Origin: Actinomycetota bacterium
Lineage (GTDB): Bacteria; Actinomycetota; Acidimicrobiia; Acidimicrobiales; Ilumatobacteraceae
Assembly (NCBI GenBank): GCA_009705865.1
Contig: WLSJ01000118.1
Coordinates: 1 to 5,017, forward strand
Length of the DNA stretch: 5,017 nucleotides
Reading direction: 5' to 3'
A program made the translations under genes and the position numbers. The notes below the pieces were generated by a model. That model was given only the letters and a program-made list of their open reading frames with translations, had not been told where the DNA came from and ran no database searches. This document shows, one piece after another, positions 1 through 5,017 of this stretch. How positions within the stretch are numbered: the stretch's first letter is position 1; each line of letters starts with the position of its first letter.

Positions 1-1350
1 CACGCCTTGGCCGTCTTTGCCGCACATACCGGGGTTACCCATTGCGAAGTCGTTACCCAACATGTCAATGTCTGACAACACTTGTGGTCCGTTACCAATC
101 AGGTTGCTCTCACGCAATGGCTCAGTGATCTGGCCGTTCTCAATGAGATACGCCTCTGTCATACCGAACACAAAGTCACCGCTTGCAGTATTTACTTGTC
201 CGCCGCCCAATTTGGCTACATACACACCGTATTCAGTTGCGCGCACAATGTCATCTGGTTCGTCATTGCCATTCAACACAAATGTGTTTGTCATTCGCAC
301 CATTGGCAAGTGTTCGTAACTTTGCCGACGTCCGTTACCGCTTGGTGCACGACCTTCTTTGCCTGCACGAATGTGATCCCACATGTAATCAGTGAGCACA
401 CCATCTTTAATGAGCACATTGCGCTGGCTTTCATGACCTTCGTCATCAATTCCAATTGCGCCCCACTCGCGGCTCATAGTGCCGTCGTCAATCAGCGTGA
501 CAAGAGGAGACGCCACTTGGTCGCCTACGCGGTTTGCATACACGCTTGCACCACGTGCAACAAGGTCTGCTTCCAAACCATGGCCACATGCTTCGTGAAA
601 CAACACGCCGCCTGAACCGCACTTGATAACAACTTGCAAGGCACCACTTGGTGCAGGACGTGCGCTCAATTTAGTAACGGCTTGACGAGCTGCACGCTCT
701 GCTAATTCAGCGATGTTTTCTTCTTCGAATAATTCAAACCCAATGGTGTGACCAAGTGAGTCGTATCCGGTTTGCATTCCCGCATCGCCATTAGCAACTG
801 CGCTGACGCGGAAAATGGTGCGCACTTGTTCATCAGTAGCAAAGACTCCGTCAGAGTTTGCAATAAGAATGCGGCGTGTTGCATCGGAATAGCCAGCCGA
901 TACTTGCACGATGCTTGAATCAATTCCTCGCGCTGCGTCATTAGCAATCATCAACAGTTCAACTTTGCGCGCTTTCGGCACGCTCTGTGGCGCAATGCGT
1001 ACCGTGTTCACGGGGTGACGCTTTGCAGTTCCTAAAGAAACAGTGTGCGTTCCACCATCACCACTGCTTGCTGCAGCAGCTGCAGCGCCGGCAGCTGCCA
1101 TGAGGCCAGCTTCAGACAAATCAGCCGTGTAGGCAAACCCCGTGGTCTCACCATTAATAACGCGAATGCCCGCACCAGAATCGCGGCCGCTCGAGACTTG
1201 CTCAACGAGCCCGTCGTCAAGGCTGGCACCCATCGAGCGTTTATCTTCAATAAACACCTCGGAGAACCCGGCCCCAGTGGACCGCCCCTTTGCTAGTACC
1301 CGCGATAAAACGCTGGAATCGAACTCATGTGACAGATCAATAAGGCTCAC
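1..1350 (-). CDS. tldD: TldD-type metalloprotease subunit, 3' end cut by window edge
   Basis: TldD pairs with TldE/PmbA in a cytoplasmic zinc metalloprotease that degrades or trims unfolded and modified peptides (known of the family: microcin B17 maturation and CcdA decay in E. coli). The window shows 450 codons without a stop. An HExxxH motif (HEACGH, residues 252-257, followed by GLEAD) supplies the metal-binding His pair and the catalytic Glu. The C-terminal GNPGMCGKDGQG signature contains Cys443, matching the third zinc ligand of TldD. Other family wording includes VSSGRDSGAGIRV near residues 50-65 and MQTGYDSLGHTIGFELFEEE before the motif. GTG 1350 is chosen because an in-frame TAG lies upstream at about 1396-1398 with no other start between; the product then begins MSLIDLSHEF. 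The family is usually about 460-500 residues, so roughly 20-40 are missing off the left edge. An Ala-rich run lies at residues 85-94. No partner gene is visible; it could follow downstream (below coordinate 1). Identity is firm; the natural substrate is unknown. Confidence 0.94.
   Translation of the reverse strand, partial: MSLIDLSHEFDSSVLSRVLAKGRSTGAGFSEVFIEDKRSMGASLDDGLVEQVSSGRDSGAGIRVINGETTGFAYTADLSEAGLMAAAGAAAAAASSGDGGTHTVSLGTAKRHPVNTVRIAPQSVPKARKVELLMIANDAARGIDSSIVQVSAGYSDATRRILIANSDGVFATDEQVRTIFRVSAVANGDAGMQTGYDSLGHTIGFELFEEENIAELAERAARQAVTKLSARPAPSGALQVVIKCGSGGVLFHEACGHGLEADLVARGASVYANRVGDQVASPLVTLIDDGTMSREWGAIGIDDEGHESQRNVLIKDGVLTDYMWDHIRAGKEGRAPSGNGRRQSYEHLPMVRMTNTFVLNGNDEPDDIVRATEYGVYVAKLGGGQVNTASGDFVFGMTEAYLIENGQITEPLRESNLIGNGPQVLSDIDMLGNDFAMGNPGMCGKDGQGV
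1070..1086. repeat. Duplicated palindromic octamer GCTGCAGC inside tldD
   Basis: GCTGCAGC occurs at 1070-1077 and again at 1079-1086, separated by one A. The octamer is its own reverse complement, so the 17 bp are both a direct and an inverted repeat. It encodes part of an alanine run in TldD (residues 85-87 and 89-94). It is most simply a codon-level low-complexity tract, possibly prone to slippage. Confidence 0.7.
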
Positions 1351-1357
1351 CTTGCCA

Positions 1358-1363
1358 AGCCTA
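1358..1363 (-). promoter_or_regulatory. Putative -10 element for leaderless tldD transcript
   Basis: TAGGCT fits the actinobacterial -10 pattern TANNNT and ends 7 nt before the GTG start, so transcription would begin at or next to the start codon. The same bases include AGTAGG, which could instead act as a weak ribosome binding site with the AGG about 10 nt from GTG. The sequence alone does not decide between these. Confidence 0.28.
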
Positions 1364-1396
1364 CTGACGGCGTGAGGCGGGAGCGTTGCGCAGACC

Positions 1397-1402
1397 TAAT
1401 GT
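1397..1402 (+). promoter_or_regulatory. Putative -10 element upstream of the PAP2 gene
   Basis: TAATGT matches TANNNT and ends 9 nt before ATG 1412. The intervening bases (TATAGACACC region) show no Shine-Dalgarno-like purine run, so a leaderless or near-leaderless mRNA is the simplest reading. No good -35 is seen about 17 bp upstream, which is common in actinobacterial promoters. Confidence 0.35.
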
Positions 1403-1411
1403 ATAGACACC

Positions 1412-2338
1412 ATGACCGACGCCACTCCTACCCCTGTGCCAGACGAGGTACGCGAGCACCGCACATGGTGGTGGAAAGAGATCCTCATCATGGGGGCGTT
1501 CTATTTTCTCTATTCGCTGACCCGCAACCGCTTTGGTTCCATACGAGTAAGAGGCGACGACATTCCCCTCAATTCGTTTAACAACGCTTTGAAAGTCATT
1601 CGGTTTGAGCGAGCAATTGGGCTGTATCACGAGGAATCTCTGCAGCAGTGGTTCCTTCCATATAAATGGTTACTGCAACTCATGAACACCTATTACGGCA
1701 CCGCCCACTTTGCTGTCACAGTCGGGGTGTTCTTTGTGCTTCTCAATCGCCGCAAAGATGTCTTCCCGCTTTTCCGCAATGCACTGGCCGCCATGACTGG
1801 TCTTGCCATCATCGGCTTTGCTCTGTTTCCTCTGATGCCGCCTCGCCTTCTTGATGCACCGTGCCCCGGCACACAATCAGTCGTTGTGAATGGCGCGTCA
1901 GTAGTGAAACAAACATTCGGCGGAGATTGCATCCCTACAAAACTGCGCAACTACAACGGCGCAACCGAATTTGGTTTTGTTGACACGTTGAAGGTGTACG
2001 GCGGACCATGGGATTTTGATTCCGGCGGCGTCGCAAAACGTTCCAACCAATACGCAGCTATGCCAAGTCTTCACATCGGGTGGGCTTCGTGGTGCGCGTT
2101 TGCTATTTGGCCGCTTGCGCGTCGCAAATGGATTCGTGCTGCCGTGTTGTTGTACCCCGCACTCACATTGTTCTGCATTATCGTCACGGCCAACCACTAC
2201 TGGCTTGATGGCATCGGAGGAATTCTCGCGCTCGCCGGTGGTTTCATTCTTGGTGGTTTGTTACATACGTTCAATCAACGTCGTCTTGATGCAAAGTTCG
2301 AACAATTTCGCACTTCGCATCCCACTGCAAATAGTTAG
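1412..2338 (+). CDS. PAP2-superfamily membrane protein, Aur1/inositolphosphotransferase type
   Basis: This 308-residue integral membrane enzyme probably transfers or removes a phosphate or phospho-head group on a lipid at the membrane surface. The superfamily motifs are visible: MPSLHIGW (PSLH 218-221, catalytic His221) and ANHYWLDGIGG (His262 and Asp266, spaced H-x3-D). Together they give the His-His-Asp arrangement of PAP2/Aur1 enzymes. The classical first PAP2 motif (KxxxxxxRP) is absent. Instead there are FPLMPPRLL (139-147) and an N-terminal block with NTYYGTAHF (92-100), as in the Aur1/Ipt1-like branch. Hydrophobic segments lie at about 24-36, 86-111, 124-142, 222-236, 242-260 and 267-284. 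A long hydrophilic loop (about 146-215), probably extracytoplasmic, holds Cys151 and Cys173, which could form a disulfide. ATG 1412 starts ahead of a short polar, Pro-rich N-terminus. The substrate could be a phosphatidylinositol-type lipid, a polyprenyl phosphate or another lipid phosphate; the sequence does not decide. The stop codon overlaps that of the convergent SDR gene. Confidence 0.88.
   Translation: MTDATPTPVPDEVREHRTWWWKEILIMGAFYFLYSLTRNRFGSIRVRGDDIPLNSFNNALKVIRFERAIGLYHEESLQQWFLPYKWLLQLMNTYYGTAHFAVTVGVFFVLLNRRKDVFPLFRNALAAMTGLAIIGFALFPLMPPRLLDAPCPGTQSVVVNGASVVKQTFGGDCIPTKLRNYNGATEFGFVDTLKVYGGPWDFDSGGVAKRSNQYAAMPSLHIGWASWCAFAIWPLARRKWIRAAVLLYPALTLFCIIVTANHYWLDGIGGILALAGGFILGGLLHTFNQRRLDAKFEQFRTSHPTANS
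2335..2338. other. Stop-to-stop overlap of convergent genes (TTAG)
   Basis: The four bases TTAG hold the TAG stop of the plus-strand PAP2 gene (2336-2338) and, read on the minus strand, the TAA stop of the SDR gene (2335-2337). There is no intergenic space for a separate terminator, so each transcript must end inside the 3' part of the opposing gene or run antisense to it. Confidence 0.95.
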
Positions 2339-3102
2339 AAACTGTGGAAGCCACCGTCAACGGTGAGCACATCGCCAGTGTGATACCTACTTGCATCACT
2401 TGCAAGATATGCAGCGATACCTGAGAAGTCGTCGCCAGTTCCCCAACGGCGCAAAGGCACGCGAGGAAGAACTTTTGCATTCACTACTTCTAAACCAAGT
2501 TGCACTTCTGTCATGTCGCTTTCAATCCAGCCAGGCAAAATTGCATTGCAACGAATGCCGTGACGTGCGTATTCAACTGCAATCCCCTTCATCATGGAAA
2601 TTACTCCACCTTTAGAAGATGCGTAATGCTGACCGCGGGCCATGCCGTAATACGCAGAGCCTGATGTGGTGAACACCACTGATCCGCCATTGCCAGCTGC
2701 CACCATCTGGCGCACTGCCACTTGTGCTGTGTAAAACGCACCGTCAAGGTTGACGCGCAATACGCGGTGCCATTCATCATCAGTCATGGAAACAAAACTC
2801 TCGGCGCTTCCACCAACTCCGGCATTCACGAAACATGAATCAACGCGGCCAAGCGCTTCCAACGTTGCTGCAAATGTTGCTTCAACATCTGCTTTGTCAC
2901 CAACGTCACAAATAAAGTCCGCAACACGCACACCCATTGATTCCAACTCTGCTCGTGCTGCCGCATTTTTCTTGGCATTCGTTGCCCAAATTGCAATGTC
3001 GCATCCTCTGCTTGCAAGGCCTCGCGCCATACCAAGCCCAATGCCCCCATTGCCACCAGTGACTAAAGCCACTTTTCCGTTCAGATCAAAGATGTCAGCC
3101 AT
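2335..3102 (-). CDS. Short-chain dehydrogenase/reductase (SDR), classical type
   Basis: This is a cytoplasmic NAD(P)-dependent oxidoreductase of 255 residues, the usual classical SDR length (about 250). The Rossmann glycine motif TGGNGGIG is at residues 15-22, the adenine-contacting Asp66 follows in CDV, and NAG is at 93-95. The catalytic tetrad is Asn118, Ser147, Tyr160 and Lys164 (Ser-x12-Tyr-x3-Lys). The C-terminus TGDVLTVDGGFHSF is typical of FabG-like members. ATG 3102 (MADIFDLNGKVALVTGG) is chosen because it places the glycine motif at the normal distance from the N-terminus. The frame stays open to an ATG at 3264, but those 54 extra codons would run antisense through the start of dxs and look like no domain. 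The residues after strand 2 (IWATNAKK) do not settle NADH versus NADPH. The substrate is unknown; sugar, alcohol or 3-oxoacyl substrates are all possible. It is divergent from dxs and convergent with the PAP2 gene, so there is no operon clue. Confidence 0.93.
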   Translation of the reverse strand: MADIFDLNGKVALVTGGNGGIGLGMARGLASRGCDIAIWATNAKKNAAARAELESMGVRVADFICDVGDKADVEATFAATLEALGRVDSCFVNAGVGGSAESFVSMTDDEWHRVLRVNLDGAFYTAQVAVRQMVAAGNGGSVVFTTSGSAYYGMARGQHYASSKGGVISMMKGIAVEYARHGIRCNAILPGWIESDMTEVQLGLEVVNAKVLPRVPLRRWGTGDDFSGIAAYLASDASRYHTGDVLTVDGGFHSF

Positions 3103-3108
3103 ATAGGC

Positions 3109-3114
3109 ACCGTA
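3109..3114 (-). promoter_or_regulatory. Putative -10 element for leaderless SDR transcript
   Basis: On the minus strand TACGGT fits TANNNT and ends 6 nt before ATG 3102. The bases between (GCCTAT) contain no Shine-Dalgarno-like motif, which favours initiation at or beside the ATG. The position also supports the 3102 start over the longer open frame. Confidence 0.33.
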
Positions 3115-3149
3115 GTAGTTGTCACTGGGGCCACCACGAGCCAGAGAGA

Positions 3150-3155
3150 TAACCT
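3150..3155 (+). promoter_or_regulatory. Putative -10 element upstream of dxs
   Basis: TAACCT fits TANNNT and ends 8 nt before ATG 3164, compatible with a leaderless transcript. A purine run AGAGAGA (3143-3149) lies about 14 nt from the ATG, rather far for a ribosome binding site. It would be better spaced for an in-frame TTG at 3155, but that would add only three residues. Confidence 0.33.
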
Positions 3156-3163
3156 TGGAACCC

Positions 3164-5017
3164 ATGGCGATTCTCGACCGCATCTCCGAGCCCGCCGATC
3201 TTCGGGGCCTTTCATCTGATGATCTGTCATTGCTGTCGTCAGAGATTCGTGACTTCATTGTCAACGCCGTCAGCGAAACAGGCGGTCACTTAGGTTCCAA
3301 TCTTGGTGCAGTCGAATTGTCCATTGCATTGCATCGCGTTTTCGAAAGCCCAACAGACCCCATCTTGTGGGATACGGGGCATCAGGCGTACGTGCACAAA
3401 ATTCTCACCGGTCGTAAAGCAGGCTTTGCATCTTTGCGTCAGCAAGACGGAATTTCTGGTTACCCCAACCGTGAAGAGTCGCGTCACGACTTCATTGAAA
3501 ACAGTCACGCTTCCACTGTCTTGTCGTATGCACATGGTTTAGCTGTTGCACGTGACGCTGGTGTTGCACCACACCGTCACATCGTTGCTGTCATCGGTGA
3601 TGGTTCCATGACCGGTGGCATGGCATACGAAGCACTGAACAATCTTGGTCATTCAAAGAGTCGCGTCATCATTGTTCTCAACGACAATGGCCGCAGTTAC
3701 GCACCAACTATTTCTAATCTCACGTCAGCTGCAAGCTTCGAAGCTGAAGATGCACTTGACGAACAAAAACTTCCCGACCGCGTCACGGGCAAGTTGTCTC
3801 GTGGGCTCACAAAAATTCGCCTCAACCCTGTCTATGTTCGGCGTCAACGCAAGTTCGAAGCATTCCTTCGCGACATTCCTGTTGTTGGTAAACAAGCAGA
3901 ACAAGGAATGGAAGCCTTCAAAGCTGCAGTGCGTGAATTTCTCCAACCACCTTCATTCTTCGAAGCTCTCGGTGTGCATTACGTTGGCCCATTCAATGGC
4001 CATGACATTGCAGAACTAGAAAAAGCTTTTCAATCAGCACTCGCCCGTGAAGATGATGGCCCGATAGTTGTTCATGTTCTGACGCAAAAGGGCCGTGGCT
4101 ATTCACCTGCGGAAGATGATGACGAAAAACACCTGCACGACACACCAAAGTTCGACCCTATTGATGGGCCTGCAAAAACAAACGTTGCTGGGTACACCGG
4201 TGCATTCAGCGAAGCACTCTTGCGTGAAGCTGCTGCCGATTCACGTGTTGTTGCAATCACCGCTGCAATGCCAGGCCCAACCGGGCTTCTTGACTTCGAA
4301 GAGAAATACCCATCGCGGTTTTTCGATGTTGGTATTGCAGAACAACATGCAGTAACTGCCGCAGCCGGAATGGCCATGGGCGGTTTGCGCCCTGTTGTTG
4401 CCTTATATTCCACTTTCTTGTCGCGCGCATGGGATCAGGTTGTGTATGACGTTGCATTGCATCGCCTTCCCGTTGTCTTTTGCCTCGACCGCGCAGGCAT
4501 CACTGGCGATGACGGCCCCAGCCATCACGGCATCTACGACATGGCACTTCTTTCCAAAGTTCCGGGCATGCGCGTTCTTGCACCGTCGTGTGTAGAAGAA
4601 CTGCAACAGATGCTGCATGACGCAATGACACTGTCAAGCAGCGGCCCCGTAGTTATTCGCTACCCGAAAGGCACTGCGCGTTCTGTTGGCACTGCTGCAA
4701 TCGGATCTGGCACTGCCGCACACACACTCACTAAAGGTGATGGCCGCATCGCCATTCTTGCAATTGGCAAAATGGTGGGCGCTGCAGAAAGAGCGCTCGA
4801 GTCTCTTACTGCTGCCGGCATCAACGCCACTCTTATAGATGTTCGTTGCTGTGCCCCACTAGACCCCGCAATGATTTCTCTCGCTGCATCGCACACCACA
4901 GTTCTCACGTGTGAAGACGGAATTCTTGATGGCGGCATTGGCGCGTCTATTGCAACTGCAATTCATGCACTGAACCCTGCAACCCGCGTTGAATCTCTTG
5001 GTGTTCCCACACAGTTC
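3164..5017 (+). CDS. dxs: 1-deoxy-D-xylulose-5-phosphate synthase, 3' end cut by window edge
   Basis: Dxs is the thiamine-diphosphate enzyme that condenses pyruvate with glyceraldehyde 3-phosphate, releasing CO2, to give 1-deoxy-D-xylulose 5-phosphate. This is the first step of the MEP isoprenoid pathway and also feeds thiamine and pyridoxal synthesis. The window shows 618 codons without a stop. The N-terminal transketolase-like domain has GGHLGSNLGAVELSIALH (His42), WDTGHQAYVHKILTGR (69-84) and the ThDP motif GDGSMTGG (145-152) to LNDN (172-175). FNGHD (277-281) and KGRGYSPAEDD (309-319) follow. The pyrimidine-binding domain has DVGIAEQHAVT (388-398, catalytic Glu393), YSTFLSRAWDQ (415-425), DRAGITGDDGPSHHG (442-456) and RYPKG (499-503). 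The C-terminal domain begins near 525. ATG 3164 gives MAILDRISEPADLRGLS, a normal Dxs N-terminus. Compared with E. coli Dxs, about 25-35 residues are missing past the right edge. It is divergent from the SDR gene, and no other MEP gene is in view. Confidence 0.97.
   Translation, partial: MAILDRISEPADLRGLSSDDLSLLSSEIRDFIVNAVSETGGHLGSNLGAVELSIALHRVFESPTDPILWDTGHQAYVHKILTGRKAGFASLRQQDGISGYPNREESRHDFIENSHASTVLSYAHGLAVARDAGVAPHRHIVAVIGDGSMTGGMAYEALNNLGHSKSRVIIVLNDNGRSYAPTISNLTSAASFEAEDALDEQKLPDRVTGKLSRGLTKIRLNPVYVRRQRKFEAFLRDIPVVGKQAEQGMEAFKAAVREFLQPPSFFEALGVHYVGPFNGHDIAELEKAFQSALAREDDGPIVVHVLTQKGRGYSPAEDDDEKHLHDTPKFDPIDGPAKTNVAGYTGAFSEALLREAAADSRVVAITAAMPGPTGLLDFEEKYPSRFFDVGIAEQHAVTAAAGMAMGGLRPVVALYSTFLSRAWDQVVYDVALHRLPVVFCLDRAGITGDDGPSHHGIYDMALLSKVPGMRVLAPSCVEELQQMLHDAMTLSSSGPVVIRYPKGTARSVGTAAIGSGTAAHTLTKGDGRIAILAIGKMVGAAERALESLTAAGINATLIDVRCCAPLDPAMISLAASHTTVLTCEDGILDGGIGASIATAIHALNPATRVESLGVPTQF

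Larger units (their letters stand above)
1351..1411. promoter_or_regulatory. 61-bp divergent intergenic region between tldD and the PAP2 gene
   Basis: This gap must carry the promoters of both outward-facing genes unless these lie inside coding sequence. Its centre contains TAATGTATA (1397-1405), which offers a TANNNT hexamer on the plus strand (TAATGT, 1397-1402) and one on the minus strand (TACATT, read from 1404 down to 1399). The region between 1370 and 1395 is G+C-rich and I see no convincing -35 hexamer for either direction. No clear operator palindrome is visible beyond the A/T-rich core. Confidence 0.45.
3103..3163. promoter_or_regulatory. 61-bp divergent intergenic region between the SDR gene and dxs
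   Basis: This gap separates the SDR start (ATG 3102, minus) from the dxs start (ATG 3164, plus) and should hold both promoters. Each side has a TANNNT hexamer close to its start codon. TTGTCA at 3119-3124 resembles a -35 but is 25 bp from the dxs -10 candidate, too far for a standard pair. No clear operator palindrome or riboswitch-like structure is visible in this short region. Confidence 0.45.

Noticed and set aside
82..615. Plus-strand open frame of 177 codons opposite tldD
   Set aside because: It is rich in Cys, His and Thr, with the composition of an antisense shadow, and lies exactly in the codon register of the clearly conserved tldD on the other strand.
1183..1195. GCGGCCGC overlapping CTCGAG, resembling a NotI-XhoI cloning junction
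   Set aside because: The bases encode the conserved TldD stretch QVSSGRDSGAG in uninterrupted frame, so they are native coding sequence and not vector contamination.
2352..2365. Perfect hairpin CACCG-TCAA-CGGTG near the convergent gene ends, as a terminator
   Set aside because: The stem is only 5 bp, it has no T-run on either side, and it encodes the conserved TVDGG end of the SDR. It is not supported as an intrinsic terminator.
2750..3106. Plus-strand open frame of 118 codons opposite the SDR gene
   Set aside because: It mirrors the conserved SDR coding frame and has no recognisable domain or start signal.
3645..4019. Plus-strand open frame of 124 codons inside dxs
   Set aside because: It is an out-of-frame reading of a strongly conserved part of dxs, with no independent evidence of coding.
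3324..4466. Repeated 14-mer TTGCATTGCATCGC within dxs (near 3327 and 4452)
   Set aside because: Both copies encode the peptide ALHR with the same codons in two different domains. This is most likely coincidence of codon choice.

Overview
The window is ordinary bacterial chromosome, densely packed with four protein genes in strictly alternating orientation (- + - +). It holds no RNA gene, mobile element, CRISPR array or long repeat that I can see. G+C is roughly half by eye. The Dxs wording (TGHQAYVHKILTGR, LNDNGRSYAPT), the TldD wording and the Aur1/PAP2-type membrane protein all look actinobacterial. The moderate G+C would suit a free-living aquatic actinobacterium, perhaps a freshwater or marine Acidimicrobiia, but that placement is a guess.

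Layout: (1) 1-1350, minus strand, a TldD-type metalloprotease subunit starting at GTG 1350, with its last few dozen residues beyond the left edge. (2) 1351-1411, a 61-bp divergent intergenic region. (3) 1412-2338, plus strand, a six-helix membrane protein of the PAP2/Aur1 lipid-phosphate superfamily. (4) 2335-3102, minus strand, a classical short-chain dehydrogenase/reductase; its stop codon overlaps that of gene 3 by 4 bp. (5) 3103-3163, a second 61-bp divergent intergenic region. (6) 3164-5017, plus strand, 1-deoxy-D-xylulose-5-phosphate synthase (dxs), with about 25-35 C-terminal residues beyond the right edge. No stretch longer than 61 bp lacks a gene.

The genes do not form an operon or an obvious pathway: every adjacent pair is divergent or convergent. 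tldD serves peptide processing, dxs is the entry step of the MEP isoprenoid pathway, the PAP2 protein probably acts on lipid phosphates or phosphoinositol lipids, and the SDR substrate is unknown. No new system is evident. The most interesting shared signal is that all four start codons lack a good Shine-Dalgarno sequence and instead have a TANNNT (-10-like) hexamer 6-9 nt upstream. That is the arrangement expected for leaderless mRNAs, which are common in actinobacteria.
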